Shown: piece by piece, positions 26,934 to 42,300 of the stretch
Layout: the number at the start of each line of letters is the position of its first letter
Numbering within the stretch: the first letter of the stretch is position 1
Position numbers and translations under genes: made by a program
The notes under the pieces: model-generated
Told to the model about the DNA's origin: nothing
Database searches by the model: none
Seen by the model: only the letters and a program-made list of their open reading frames with translations
Assembly (NCBI GenBank): GCA_005281725.1
Contig: SSBO01000013.1
Coordinates: 1,300,281-1,364,280 of the forward strand
Origin: Wuchereria bancrofti
Taxonomy: Eukaryota > Nematoda > Chromadorea > Rhabditida > Onchocercidae
Reading direction: 5' to 3'
Length of the DNA: 64,000 nt

Positions 26934-29900
26934 TTCATGGAACAATTTTTTATTAACTGCAAATTATAAAAATTAATTAGCTAATTAATTAATTAATGCA
27001 GATTTTGTAACAAATCTTGTCATTTACAAAAAAAAAAATTAATTAACTAACTGATTAATGCAATTTCTGAAAAAATTTATAACAATTCGTTATAATAATT
27101 TGAAGATAGAAATTGTATATTTCAAAAATTTATGATAAAGCGAACAAAAAAGTTTCAACGTTTCTAAATTTTTCTTTTTCGCAATTTTTTAAATTAAATT
27201 TTTTAATTAATTTATTTTTTACTTTCTTTTTTGAAAAAATATTGATAGTAATGGAATTCATACAACAAATGCGATATTGGTTTTCAATAAATAATAAATT
27301 ATTCGATAATACTTAATGATAGCTTCATTGATTGCAATAAATTTTATTATATATGTTAATTTCATTTTAACAAAAATAAAATTTAGATTGTCCAATGAAG
27401 CGATAAATAATTATTACAGAAATATTCATTCGGCAAATATTTTACTGATAAATTTTAGGTTCATTTTAATTTTTAATCTCTACACACTCTACACACGACA
27501 TCCATTTTGCAACATCAACATTTCAAGTGAAAAATTGAATTAAATAAGTTTTAAATTGAAATTAAATAACAAATTAATTTGAAAAGCTAATAATTGCTGT
27601 GAAATTAAATTGACTTCAAAAATTGATTGATCACAGTGACTGATTGGATGCAAAGTTATGAATTCCATTCATTACTATTTCAAAATTAATTTTGATTTTT
27701 TTGTCCATTGAATTAGAATCAAAATTTATTCGTCTTTTTTTAAATAAGGCGCTCAAAAATTTTGATATTATTAATTTTAACCTTAAATAATATCGAAATA
27801 AGAAGAATATGTTTCTTGCGTAAAACACGTGACAGCAAAAATAAGTGCAAAAATGTTGCATAAAAAGAATAATTAAGAAGCATGAAGTATGAATAGGAAA
27901 GAAGTTTGTTTATTAATGAAAAAAAAATTATTAAAATTACTACATTAAAATAATTATGTAATGAATGAAATAATTGATAACATTGATTAAATTGAGGAAT
28001 AATTTGAATAATTAAATTGATAACTTCAATGATGTGACAATAAATTCAACGATGCGACAAATTTTTCGAATACTAAAATCTTTTAACAGGAAATGAATTT
28101 ATAAGTCTCATTAAATATAAAATAATTTTAATAGAAATATTCCCAGTATGATAATGATGCTGTTGAAAAGATGTCATAACTTTAAAAATTTCAAATAAAA
28201 ATAATAAGAAGATAAAGGTAAGGAAGTGAGATGAGAGAAAGAGAGAGAGGAAAAAGGAGGGAAGGAAAGATTGAAACATTAAAAGAGATATTTTGGTAAA
28301 TGAAATTTATTTTGAATTGAATGAAATGAAATGGAGTGTAAAAGATAAATGCACGTAACAATTAACATTATTTAAAAGAAAAAAAAAAGAGATGTTAAAA
28401 AAAAGAAAAGACAGAGAAAGAAGAGAAAAGAAAAAAAGGAAGGATGAAACATCCCGTTTTCTAAATTCTTGTTATGATTGCTTAAATTATTGTTGCATAT
28501 GGAACAATTCTGTTGCATATTCTTTTCGTTTTCTTCAAATTTCATTTTAAAATTTAATTCATTGGCAAAAGTTTACTGAAATTATGAAACGATTGTTAGC
28601 TGTTTCTATTTACGGCTTTTTTCTAATTCAAAATTTTGTTGAAAACAAATTATTATGTTATTTCAAATCCATAATTCTTAATATGGAATGTAATTAATAA
28701 TTGTTATAAATTACTAACAAATATGATTTTTAATGTTGAAGCATACTATTTCAAGTTCATAATTCTTAGCACAGATTATAATTAATAACTGTTACAAAAT
28801 TTTTAACATTAAAATAAAGTATCTCAAATTCATGATTTTTAATACTAACATGCGTTTAAATATAATATATTTAAATATTTATTGAAAAAAGAAAAAAGTA
28901 ATTGCAAAAAAAAGAAAGAAGAATGCAGAAAAAATTTTTATCAATTAATTTAGTTATTTTTTTTTATTTCCTTTCTAAAGAAATTTATTGAAAAATCCGG
29001 ATTTTTAAGCAGCAATTTTGATAAAAATAAAAAAGAAGAAAAATATATTCTTTGCAAAAATGAAATCAAAAAAAATAAAAATTATAAAAATTTGAATAAA
29101 AGAATATGTTTATCGATTTCTTTTTTTCGTTAGTTCTTTTCAGATTTTTTTAATTTAGGATTTTAACTATTTGAAAAAGAATTAATGACATATCGTGCAA
29201 ATAAGCAGTAAAATGCTCATTTCTGTGATCGTTGTTTGATAAGCCAAGAAAATATACTTAAGCAATAAATTTTTTAATAGATAAAAAACCTAAGAATATG
29301 ATAAGAGAAATGGAAGAAAATGACAAAAATAAATAAATGCATTTTTTATTTAAAAAAAGTCAAAATATTAGTTTTCACTCATTTTTTTTGCATATAAATT
29401 AAAATAAATTGAAATATATAAAAACGTTTCTTTTTTTTTTCAATTTTTCTTTTTACAGAAAAAAGACAAATCCTTTACGAAATAATTATGCTTAAACTAA
29501 AATATAGCAAAATTTCCGTGCTTTTTTTCTAAGTAGGTTAAAACAAGTCAACTTTTTTCCAACCGAAATAAAAATTTAAAGATGCGTTTTAAAATTTAAA
29601 AAAATAATGAAATACAACTTACTAATTAGCAAACAATAATGAAGTAAAATTATAACAATTGCTTTAATATATAAATTATTGTGCAAAAATTAGCATCATT
29701 AAGCGAGAAACCGGAATAATAAAGAATGTAAAAGAGTGAAATGGTATAGAACGGGGAACCGGAATGATAAAGAATGTTGAAGTGCAGAATGATTGCTAAC
29801 TATCTAATCTTCCTGAAATTTTTAATAATTTTCTTTAATTTAACCAAAAAAAGAGAAAAAAACCAGCAATGCTCAAATCACATTAATACTTTAATAATTT

Positions 29901-32294
29901 CATCATAATAAGAATTTTATCAGTTGAAGTGATAAGCATAGAAATGAAAAAAGAAATAATTTTACCAATTTTGAAATATTTAACTATTTATACAATTTTA
30001 TTCCAGATATATAATTTAATAATTCCAGAAACAATCCGGGAGTCGAGAGCAAGAATAGTGTGACATAGAAAGAAAAATGAGAGTAATAATAATAATACAA
30101 ATCATTTGAGTGATATTCTCAAAATATACTCTTTGCAACCCCCGCCCCCACCTCTACCTTTACTCCAATTTCTATTTTATTTAATTATTTTCTCAAGCAA
30201 ATCACATTCTTCCATGATATCAATTAATCCGTTTTTTTCTTCCTCTTTTTTCATTATCCATAAATGTAACTAAATAATAGCTCATTTGGTGATAAATAAA
30301 AATATAAATTTTTGAAAAAAGAAACTAATTAATTAATTATATAAATAAATCATTTAATACTATAGTTAGTAACTGTTAATATGAAACTGTTACTTGACAT
30401 TCAATACTTTAATAATATATTTAGTTCTTTTTTTTTAACAACGTGTTTAGATGTAAAAATTAAATCATTGTCGTTTTTTTTCCGAAAAAATATTTTTATT
30501 TAACATTTTGTCACATCAATCAGAATATTAATTACATCAGCCTAATTTTGTTTTTATTGTATGATCAATTATTTAAGCTATTTAAAATACTTGTAGCATT
30601 CTACGAATAAAAATCCTTCCACTATTTATATCATATAAAATTAATTCTTATAATATTTCATTTGTAAATAGGCAGTTTAATAATTAAATATAGAAAACGC
30701 AATGAATGATGCATCAATTCTGTAGTTTAAATCTAAAAAAAATGCTATTAATGATTAGAAATGTTGATTTATTATCAAAAACTGATTTTAAAGACTTTAA
30801 AAAGAAGTGAAAGAAAATTATTTGATTTGATTTACAAAATTTTTTATTTTTCACTAATGCTTAAAACTTACTTTCTTGCACATTAATTGAGAATTAAAAA
30901 AATTTATTCGATACTTGCAAAACAAAAAAGTTAATTTGAAAATGCTACGGTAGTAAGAAATGAATACTTGTAGCACTTTTGCTGTTTTATTTCATATTTT
31001 AAAATTTGGTGATAGAAAAGAGGAATTTCGAAATTGATAAAAAAGAATTTTTACACTCACGTGAAAAGATTTTCTATGTTTAAGCAATAACGTTTATGCC
31101 ATGCCACAATCGTTACGTTCCTATGCAATAAAAATTTTTACGTTTAACCCAATTTTTCTTTTTTAGTCGAGGAAAAAACTTTCGATGTATCAATTAATAT
31201 GATATTTGAAAAATTCATGAAAAATCCGTTGTATTCGATAAATTAAAAATTTGACTAACTTTTTTTTTATTAAACGGCTAATAATTTTGAAGTGAGAAAG
31301 TAAACTAAAAAACAAATTGTTTATTTTCATTAAAAAAAAAACTTTTAACATCAAATATCAGTACCACTTATCATCGTATAACATATATATGTTAGGAATA
31401 ATCATTTAATGGAAAATAGATTAGGGATGATAATAATACATAATAAATTATAAATGCAAAAAAATTAGGAAGATAAAAACGAAATTTAATTTTAAAGAAA
31501 TTCAATTCATTTAACTTATTATGTTTTGCAAGTGTAATTATCAGAAAATTTCTAATTGAAAATTCATTTGAAAAGATAAAATGATAAGCGAAAAATTTAT
31601 TCATAGCTTTAATTCTATTATAATTTGAATGAAAAAAATTCTTTTCAACAACTCAAATTTCTCATTCATTGAATCTTTTTCTTTTTTTGTTTCTATTTTG
31701 AACTACAAAACTGTAATAGATTAGATTGCTATTAATTTTCTATATAAATATGATGACTTTTGTTGTATTCGGGATAACAACTGGCAATTTCATCACAAAA
31801 AAGAGGAAAGAAAAAAGGAAGAATGCGGTAGAATAACAATTGTAATTTGACAAAAAAAATGTGTTTCGAGAAAAAAATATTTAATAATTATGAGAACTAT
31901 CAATATAAACTTGTTTTGAACATGTTAGACAAAACAAAAAGTAATGGATTCAAAAATGAAATTAGAACCAAGTATCAATTTTAAACATAGCTAAAGTATT
32001 AAGATGAAATAAATGAAGCAATAAGATATAATTTCTTGTAACAAATAAACTTAGTTATAAATTTCAGTCATAAATTTCAAATATAATCCTATTTCTTTTT
32101 TTTGGATAAAAATGTTAACAACAAACATCAAAATGTTAACAACTCGAGCAACATATAAATTTAATATTAAAATAATTAAAATAAAAAAATTGCAAAATAA
32201 TTTAATATTCTAAAATAATTAAATAAAAAATTTGAAATAATTAAGTAAAAGTGAAATAAGAATTGGAATAGAGATGCTCTAAAATAGATGAATA
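26934..32294. other. Long intergenic region, no gene recognised
   Basis: AT-rich. Features seen: a plausible trans-splice acceptor for the transporter (TTTGCAG, about 26955); a homopurine stretch at 28225-28270 and another at 28370-28445; a 48-base direct repeat, units from 29709 and 29757, sharing AACCGGAAT(A/G)ATAAAGAATG; and a C-rich block at 30138-30165 (CCCCCGCCCCCACC). Open frames at 27113-27543, 27631-27861 and 31392-31604 are hydrophobic AT-rich frames without splice support. Confidence 0.55.
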
Positions 32295-35200
32295 TTAGAT
32301 AGGAGCGCAGGCATTCATAAGCCATTCGTACTCTTTTTTCTTGTCTGTTTCCAACAAATAAGGACCAACTTTTTCAAAACACATTGTATGATAACGGTTA
32401 AACCATTCAATCTGTAAAATTATTAAAATTAAAGAAAAAAAATTTAGGTCAATTTATATGTTCACCATGAAATATATTTTATAGTTCTTTCAAAATTTTA
32501 AATAAGTGTAACATATTAAGATTAACCATTCAATTTGGACATAAACATATTTCGCAGTGGGTTTTATAAATAATCTTAAAATACATATTTCCTACGGTAC
32601 TATACTGGTAAAAGTCACCGACAACCACTATGACTTTATGAAATTGCAATAATGCATAACTTCAATTTTAAATTTCAAATATATGAAAGCATCAAATTCG
32701 ATTAATGAAATATGCATAACAGAAAGTTTATCGCTCTAATTAATAATATCCTGTTTATGTATAATGATAAGAATACATGTTTATGAGTAAAATTAGGATA
32801 GCGCTCAAATGTTTATTCAAAAGTATCTTCTAATATATGCTCATTTCTAGTAAGAATAAAAACTAAAAAAAAAATACTAATCGAATAACATATCAATTTC
32901 AATTTCAGAACCAGTTCAGTTCTACCTTTTTAACCTTTTATAAGAAACAGAAAACAAGAACGAGGATTCAAGCAGTTGTTTAATTTTGCTTTTCGATTGT
33001 ATAGAATAACACAGATAACATACTGTAGCGTTATTTTTACCTTCCAATTAAATCTCATAGAAAATTAACGATTAGAAATAACAATTCTTAAATTATTACA
33101 TCTATTACGTTAATTAATTTATATTTTTCCTAAAAACTACAGCAACTGATGAGATTTTGAAAAGTTTTTTTAAAAGTTTGCATCGGAAATAGGACATAAA
33201 ATTTACCTCTTCCGTTGTAAGTGATGCTTTATCCACTAAAGACTTTTGTATTGGTACCAAGGTTAACGGTGAAAATGTTAGAAAATTTTCCGCACCTGAA
33301 CGCACTTTGTCAGCAGTTATAACCTGAAAAAGAGAAAAATAAGACTTGTCCAACCTAAGCAGTACAATTAGTTCACGACTAAAACTAATTTTCTCAATTA
33401 CATAAATAAAAAAGATTGATGAGAATTTTACTTGACCTATTTATTTCAATTTTTTTCCTACAGCATTATTGCTTCCCACAGATCGACATTTGCATAAAAA
33501 ATGTCGCATCAATCGTTTGAATATCAAAGAAAAGATTCGCTCTTTTTCAAGATTTAAAATATACGAAAGACCGTATAAATCTTTTTTTTATCAAGATTTT
33601 TAAACTTAATTACGGTAGATCAAGGTAAATAAATATTTTCGAGATAATCAATTTTAAGAATTATTGGGTTCTCACAATTTTCCAAAACAATTGTTTATCA
33701 TCAAATTGACCTCATAACAATTTTCAATTCTTATGCCCCATTTGCCTTCAGCATAGAAACCGGGCTCAATTGTTATTATATGTCCTTTATGGATTCCACC
33801 TTCTTTTTCGTATTTGCGAAATGTAATACCAACTAAAAAAAAAAAAAATTTGAATTTATAAATGAGCTAACAAGCTAGAAACAAAAGATTTCGAAAAGAA
33901 AGATCGTTTAATAGCCAAAGAATAAGGACCTCACACATGATTAAAGCCTTTTCAACTATTTTCATTCATTCATAAGACATTAATTTACCTGGTCCTTCAT
34001 GCACATTCAAGAAATGTCCAACACCGTGTCCTACACCATGCTGAAAGTCTAATCCATCATTCCAGAGATACTGCCTTGACAGTGCATCCATACGTATTCC
34101 TAAAAATTACAACGAAAAAAAAAACATTTAGAAGGCTAAATCAACTGTCATATAGTTGACGGAAATCTAGACAAATCTAGAGAGATGCAGCAAAATGAAT
34201 GTAAAATCTAAATATATATTATATACATTTGAAACTAATCAAATCAGAATGCTAGATTAAAACAACAAAATTTAAATAAATAAATTTTACCATTTACACC
34301 ATCAGGAAAAATGAGCTTTGCATTAGCAATATGTCCTCTAAGGACGAACGTAAACATTCTTTTGAATTCCATATCCTTATTATCTGGAAAAGCAATTGTT
34401 CGTGTTACATCGGTTGTTCCATCACTGTAACTTTCAAAATTTGATTTGTCTGTCAACTTCGAAATAACACTATGTCATTTATAAGAGAAATTATTGAAAT
34501 TACCGATAATGTCCACCAGAATCGATTAAGAATATGCAATTGTTGGTTAGTAGTTGTTTACTCGTTGTTGAAGTACTTTGATAATGTGGCAAAGCTGCAT
34601 GCTCATTCAATGCTGCTATTGTTTTAAAACTTAAATCAACAAAAAGGGGTTGTCTACTACGAAATGTATCCATTTTCTCACCAGCGACTACCTATAAAAT
34701 ATGAATATGTTTCATAATAAATTTTATAAATGATAATAGATAAGTAGAATAAGTAATAATTATTAAGTTAAAAATTAAACGTACTTCAGTAATTTCTTTT
34801 CCAGCAGCAATCTGTTCTTCCAACCAGACAAGATATTCAATTATAGCAGCACTATCACGAATCTAGAAATAATATTAAAGGTAATATGATTATCATATTT
34901 TATAAAAAACATTTCTCAAACTCAACAAATGTTTCTCAAATGTATTGCTCGACTAATAACAATCACTGAAATACTGAAACATTTAATACTACAGTATTAC
35001 TTCAGGAAGTAGATGTTCAATTATATCCAAAATGCAGTTGTCCATTATCAGAAAAATCATTCAATGTCTGAAGAATTTAGCCATTTTTATGAAAATATTT
35101 AAAATTAAAACTTACACTTGATTGTCTCATCCCATTTAATTCTGTTTCATTCTTTATAGCTTTTGTAAACTGAATTGGTGAAACTAATATTATGCCATCA

Positions 35201-38192
35201 TCTGACTCCACTAAAGATCCCAATTCATAATTTGTTGAGTCTGGAATACAAACCTGTAATAGAAGATGAATGATTACAAAAGCAGCTAATAATAAAACTT
35301 CAAGAAAAAGCACTATAATTCAAATTTTCAAAAATCTCTATAAATTTTTGACTTCACAACCCTATGCTATAAATTATAGTTCAATTCTGAATGAAAATAT
35401 AGCATTTCATGGTAGTTAATTTATAGAAGACATTTAATTTCATTTTTAAAAATTCAATCTTTCTTCCTATCAAAATCGCCAAATAATTCAGACTTTCAAT
35501 GCAATGATTTCGATTTTATTCATTTGTTCTTTCACAACTATTAAAGTATTACTAATGAATTAAACGAACTAAATCAACTTACTTTGTACTGTCCTTTATG
35601 GCATCGAAGCCATTTTTCAATCCATTCACTTGCTTCGCTATATTCATGAATAATAATGCTTGCTAAATGATCCAATATTTCATTGTTTAATTTTCGTTTA
35701 CTGATAAATAAATGTACCTCATCCGGAGTCATAAAAATAATCGCATAAACAACTGGATTATATGGGATATCTGAACCACGAATATTCAATAACCCTGAAA
35801 ACTGAAAAATTGCGATATTATAGAGTTAGTTTCAAAAGAAAAATTTCGAACTTCTACCATAACTTAACAGTTCATTTTTTCGAAGATTTTTTTTGAAGAT
35901 TGATAGATTGGTTATTTCTTTTTTTTTTCTCATTAACTGATTACTACTGTCAGTGACAAAGGACTTAAGTTAAGAATCATTTCTTGACTCAAATATGAAT
36001 GAGTGCAGGTTAACTTAAACACTAACTTAAATAACTGCACTGTTACACTTACAAGCAATATCATCCAGAGCGGTAAAAATTGCTGTATTGCAGCTTTTTA
36101 AGTGTAATTCATGCCGTATTTTCTCAATTTTCCTGCTCGTTTCCATTCCATGTTCATTTTCATTCATTACTAAAATCTGAAATTGAAAATATGATGACGT
36201 TTGACGAAAGTATAATGCAATTAAAAGTATGAGTACTTTTAATTATTTTAGAAAATATATTTTCATAAAATAAAATATATAGAAAATATACTTTCATTTA
36301 GAAAATAGCTAGTCTTGATCTTCACGTGGATGTTACCTATTTTTCTAACGTTACGTAAACAAATATTGAAATCCCAATTTTCTACTAATACGAATCCAAA
36401 ATTGAATTCGATAGATGAAAAACAAGATATATGAAGCTTGAAGAGGTATAATTTAGGCTTCTGCCTAAACAAATATATGAAATTTACCTTTCCAAAATAT
36501 TCTTCTGGCCTATCATGCCATACATAATCGACCAAGTTACCTTTCAAAGGTATCATGCTAATATCAACTTTCTTTAGAGCGGCCATTATTTGCAACGCAT
36601 CAGCTAACAAAAGATCAAATACAAAGAATATCAAAATCACACGGTGACAAATACTATAATATGTGATGAAAAATGCACGAAGTAATTTTCATTTCGAAAA
36701 ATTTCAGACGTGTATAAGCACATAAATTTAGTATGTTCATTATGCAAATACTAAACTCAATTGTAATTGTATTAGAAAACAAGAAAATCATCAGTTATGA
36801 ATGGTCAAACATATCGTACCATATCGGTACAGTTGTGGATCAAAAGCTATTCGACTGCCTTTGTGTAAATTTTGAATCATCCAATCAGTTGTTGAAATTG
36901 CGTTTGGAATACCATCCTTCATCAATTTCCATCCTGGTTCCAGTTCAGTTTGCGCCTAAAATTCGGATGAAATCAAAGTTGAGCAATATGACATAGTCAA
37001 AAATTGATAAATTCAACTAAATTTATTTTCAAGGATGATCTCAATATAAATTGAACTGTTATACCTGTATAAAATATCTACCATCGGTCCAAACCATTGC
37101 TTCTTTTGGTGTTATTAATGCAAATGCATTCGAACCAGAAAATCCACTGAGAAAACGGACACGAAAATCACGTTCAGAAATATATTCACTCTGGAAAATA
37201 TCACGAACAGTAAGGTTTATTGGAATATATGTATTAAATGATCGGATTAGCTTCTGAAGGACCGAAAATCATAAAAATGAAGCTACCTATAGCACAGAAT
37301 AGAATTTTGTTTTTTCTTATCTAAAAAGTTATTTAACATCAGGTTGCATAGATTTAAAAGGCTATACATTTTAGACTGTATTTATCTTTTATTAAAAAAT
37401 CGTTCATTCCTTGCTTAAACTATTCCTATCACGAAACAAAATAAAGACATACCATTTGGACCAGGAAAAAAAAAAAAAGGAATTTGAGAATGATAACAAA
37501 TAGAAAATACACAACATGCATAGCTTCTGATTCACTACATCTATGACAGAAGACATGTTGAAAGAGAATAGTAAACATTTAAAGAAACACATACATGTTA
37601 GAGAAAGTAGAATACTCTAAATAGTAGATAGAATGAAGTAGAATATTCAAAAGAACACACTCTAAACGTTATCTCAAACTTCCTAAATTTCAAAAAATGA
37701 AACAATTCTTAAATTTTATTTTACACAAATAATGATCCCACATTAGATGATATAATCAGTTAAAGTTAAATATTTTTAATCGTCCCAACTAATGGTTAGA
37801 TTTTGGGTAAATATAATTTTTCGAAACAAAGTGTTCTCTGTGAAAAAAAAAAATAATAAAATGATTGTATCTGACATAATGGTAGTGCATAGAACAGAAA
37901 GATTTACTAGAACGGAACTTATTTCTGCCTAATAAAAGCACTCGTTTTTCATTTTTTGTAAATTTATAACAAGAACCATTATCCATTATCATCAACCACT
38001 TCGTTCCCATTTTATGCAATAAAATTTAAACAAAATTTCGAATAAAAACAAAGAACATACTTGATGAGCATCAGTACTTGGTAACAAATAAGCATCAATA
38101 GCACCACTAGCGTTCTTAACAATATCAACATGTGTGAATAACTCCCTAAATTTTTCCAATTTTTTATTCACCACGCCATTCGTTAGATCCAT
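32295..38192 (-). CDS. app-1: Cytosolic Xaa-Pro aminopeptidase (aminopeptidase P), fourteen exons, complete
   Basis: M24B metallopeptidase that removes an N-terminal residue preceding proline. Exons on the minus strand: 38192-38061, 37190-37065, 36955-36820, 36603-36488, 36176-36053, 35794-35583, 35253-35116, 34862-34785, 34691-34504, 34424-34291, 34099-33989, 33832-33711, 33323-33207, 32411-32295. Phases agree throughout and give 616 aa, the usual length for this family. Two creatinase-type N-terminal domains (for example [14 protein letters not shown] and MVWTDGRYF) precede the pita-bread catalytic domain. Predicted metal ligands are Asp411 (LIDSGG), Asp422 (DGTTDVTR), His486 ([10 protein letters not shown]), Glu521 (IEPGF) and Glu535 (IRIEN), with NVHEGP His495 also present. 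There is no signal peptide, hence cytosolic. It lies head to head with the gene at 39343. A decayed partial copy lies at 59.6-61.3 kb. Confidence 0.95.
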
Positions 38193-39342
38193 ATTTTTTG
38201 AAATCTATAATATGGCTTGTAAAATCAATTGGAAAATAAAGAAAAAAAAAGAAAAAGTCTTCATAATGATAGACGATAACTTTGAATTCAAATGTCCTAA
38301 CTCAACCAACACTTCACTATTTCCTTGAAATGAAATTTGTTACCAATAAATCGCAGATATAAAACACGCTAGAAGTATTGAAATAAGAAATAAAGAGAAA
38401 AAATTTTTCTGAAATAGAATGAAATTTGAAAATAGTAATAAGGAAAAGGGAGAAGAATTTCATACCACAACAAAAACAGAAAAAAAAGAAAAAAAAAGAA
38501 GAGTGAAAAAAAAATTGAGCACAAATTAAACTGAGAAATTGTTAAATTTAAATTAAAGGAGAAGAATTTTGAAAATGGAATGAATTACACTTACGATTCT
38601 GCAATAAATGAAAGTGAACAAACAAAAGATGCGAAAAATCGTTATGCAAGGTGAATGGAACGGCACCAATGCTACTAATGAGGTACCATGCCAATTGTAC
38701 CACTGTTTTAACATCGAAAAACAATATTTGAACCTATGATAAAAATCGTATTAAAATAAAAAAAGAAAGCCTTCCGGGAACCAACCGTGAATTACCACCG
38801 CACATATACCCCTGGTACTTCAATTAGTGCAATCGATGGTACATGATGAGATGGTGGCGTTAGTGTCCGGCAGATTGGTACCAGTTGGAGGCAGATTAGT
38901 ACCAGTTGTGATGGTACTATCGGTTGGTATTTAACTTAGTGCTTTTGCAATGAGCATTTCAGATAAGGTTAAAGGTTACAAGGTTACGAGGTACTATAAC
39001 AGTTGAAATAATAGGTCAGTCATATCGATGATTGAATTAAGATCGATGATTCATTAAGGTTTTTTAGTTTGTATAATTTTGATAATTTGTTGTTTATTTC
39101 ACTAAAAGGATTGGAATTTTGAAGAAAGCATTAATTTTTAATCAAGAGATATCTCATAATTAACGATATAGTGTAGAGTATAAAATAATTATGATTTAAC
39201 CTTTGACTTTTATTAATTTTGCTTGCTACATTTTAATAAAAATTTATGCGATAGTTTTTCTTTTCTTTTTTTTTTTTTGATCTATGCAAATTCTTTTGCA
39301 GAATTTTGTTTTTTATTCGTAACGAATGATGTGAATAAAGCA
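38193..39342. promoter_or_regulatory. Divergent intergenic region between app-1 and the 39.3-kb gene
   Basis: About 1.15 kb separates two outward-facing start codons, so it probably carries both promoters. A locally GC-richer part (38640-38930) contains imperfect 22-base direct repeats, (C/A)GGCAGATT(G/A)GTACCAGTTG, near 38868 and 38890. A TTTTGCAG acceptor ends at 39301, 41 bases before the plus-strand ATG. ATGATGTGA at 39326 is a two-codon upstream frame. This whole region is duplicated at 61.3-63.1 kb, where only one of the two direct-repeat units is found. Confidence 0.55.
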
Positions 39343-42300
39343 ATGGCTGATAATGAAATGATTGTGCATGATAAAGCTATCAGCAAGCAACAACAGCAAG
39401 AAAAATCATCCATTTATCAACCTCAATCATCCTCGCATAAAAGTGATGGACGTAATGAATTGTCATCAATTGAAGGTATGAATTGTCACCAGTTGAAGTT
39501 TTTTATTTAAATGTTATATGATTTAAAAAAGTTTCGTATTATTAGGGAATAAGGATTGATAATTCCATAATTAGTTCCATAATGATAATTCCATAATTAG
39601 TTATGTTTTAAAGCAGTATTTGCTATCAAAATAAAACTTAGTGCTCACATAAAATCTTTTAATAAATTTAACTTCATTAAAACTAATTATTTTGAGAAAG
39701 ATTAAATTTAAAGATGAATGCTGTTGTTTTTGTTTAAATACTATTCGTCATGCTAATGCAACTGTATTCTAGTTGAAATACAACACAGGACAGATCATTC
39801 GGAACGGGCATCCAAAAATCGATCTCGAAAAGTAGTCGCAGGAAAGGAAGATGAACAGGTGAAAAAAATTTTCGTGCAATTTTGGTATTTTTTTTTTTTT
39901 AATGATGCAAAGGAACATCGTGAATGTTGCTTGGTAACGTGTGCTTTCAATATGTATTTCAGGTTCTGAGTGGAAAATTCGATTTTGGTGATCGAGACGA
40001 GAAGCCTTCACTTAATATCACCTTGCCACTTTTGAGAGAGGTAGCAGCGTTTCGTTTTATTTTTACAAAATTATTGTTTTATTTAGTTTCAAAAGTCAAA
40101 ATCAATAAATTAATATGCGAATAATTTGGACAAGCAGAGTTTCTTTTTTTTAATGTAATCAGTGAACACTAATTTATTAGGTTGAAGGCAAAGAATGGAC
40201 AATTGATGAACTCAGAATATTGCACAGCTGTATAAATTCGTAAGCTTGTTGTTAATATTGAGGATTTTCATCCAATTTGTTTGAACTTGAATAAATATGA
40301 TTTTGTTGTCAATTTTTTGCTTTCTTTGTGCATTTTTAAAACCCATGAAACTTTTTGATCCATATATAAGGAAGTAAGCGTCAGATTATGAAGATTGATC
40401 CGTGGAATTAATTTAAAGTTTAAAGGCGTATTATTTCTTTTCTGCTATTTCAATGTTTTGGAATGCAAGATTTGAGTGAACGATATTGCATTAATTTAAT
40501 TTTTTGTCGCTTTGAGTTTTATTGAAATTAAATGAAAACATTTAAAAGCTATTCTATCTTTTGATTTTTATACGTCATTTAGTTATGGTATCAATGATAA
40601 TTGCCTATTCAATGCAACAAAAAATATTCCAAATCGTTCGATACTTGATATACAAGAAAAAATTTCTGGAATTCGTGAACTGACACGACTGAGGCACGAG
40701 ATGCGAGTTGAAGCACGAAAGACCGAATGGCTGAAGAAAGTCATATTACCTTCTAAAACTAGTGAGGTAAATTTTTTTTTTGTTGTTGAATTTTATATAT
40801 ATTTAAGATAACGTTAACAAGTCTAACGTCACAATCATTTCATCCGGCTCAATGCGCTGACTTTTTTTTTTTTCAAATTCACGATGGTTTATTAACTCTT
40901 GACTGACCTGTTGAAAAACAGTTAGAAAAACTTCTTATTGTTTGTCTTTCATTACTTCGGATTGATAGACCATACGGATTGAAAAGTTATCGAAGCTAAG
41001 GTATAAATAAACTATAATGAATCATTTGCTTCATAAGACTAGCATGTTTATACATCATGTTGTGTGTTCGTTACACATCCATTTGATTTTAAAGAAAAAT
41101 TATGATAAACTGTTTTAAGTGCAAAAAATATTCTTTCTAGATCCAAGATTGGTCGAACGCTGTTCATGTTGTTCAGAATCGAAAGCGCCGAATCAATGAT
41201 TATACTGATTCCGCTGTCTTAGTGAATTTTTTTTTTTTTGCTTTTTTTTTCCAAAAATTATAATTTTACTGGTATTATAGGTAGAACTGGAATTGTTATT
41301 CATAATTCTTCTGGAACAGTGTAACCTTTTTATAATTTTGATCATACAGTTATGTATCACATCATTTATGACGAAACAGTTACGCGTCATAACCTAAAAG
41401 TCATAACCTAATTTCACTTCTAATTATTGCTTTTTAAAATTTATCACGCCGCTGTATGTTAAAAAACATGAATTTTCTGCTGACTAAATATAGTCCTTTA
41501 AATTGAATATTTTTTCTATGGTAATAGATTAAATATAAAATCTTACATTAAACATCACCCGAAAGAGTGTTGATTTCAGGATTATTTGGCACATGAAGTT
41601 AAATGTCGACCAGCATCTGTGGATACTAGAAAATATTTCAGGGTAACCGATTCATCCTATGCTCCATGTGCTAATAGAAGACAAATTGTTGATTGTGCCG
41701 ATTATTATCGCTTTCTACAGGCATGTCTTTCAGGAATGGCTACAGTGAGTTGTAAACCTCTTGGTTAGTTCTTTTTTCTGCATTCTATTTATAATATATC
41801 AATTTAAAAGATCGCTGCATTAAAGTTATTGAAGTACCGTGCTAGGTTCAAGTTGATTCACATAAATGTTTTTTTTTTTTTCTGGTAAAGATGACAGATC
41901 GGAAATGGGTAGATGTTTAGATAGCCAAGTACTTCGGGTAAAGTCGTCTTAGTAGATTTAGTACATCGAACATTTATTCGATTTTCATAATTTTACTAGT
42001 AAATGATTTTTCATGCTTATTTTTGAAGATTCTGTGCTATTTAAATCCATCTATCTGAAAATCAATATGGGTGGTTTTCTTTATATGTTTCTAATTTGAC
42101 ATGTTTGCCTACCAAGTAGCTTTTGTTTTATCGAAACCGAACTGTTCTGTTCGTTTGTCTTTCCAATTTTCAATTTTTCGAGGTAATCAAAATTCTCCAT
42201 TGCAGATTCTGCCATAATTTTGAATATTTTGGAAGAAATCCAAAAAGAAGTTGATGATCCAAAGCATGAAAAAAGGCGACGAATACTGGCTGGAATGTTT

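Noticed and set aside
27113..27543. Two adjacent hydrophobic plus-strand frames
   Set aside because: Composition is what random AT-rich DNA gives; no acceptor, donor or motif.
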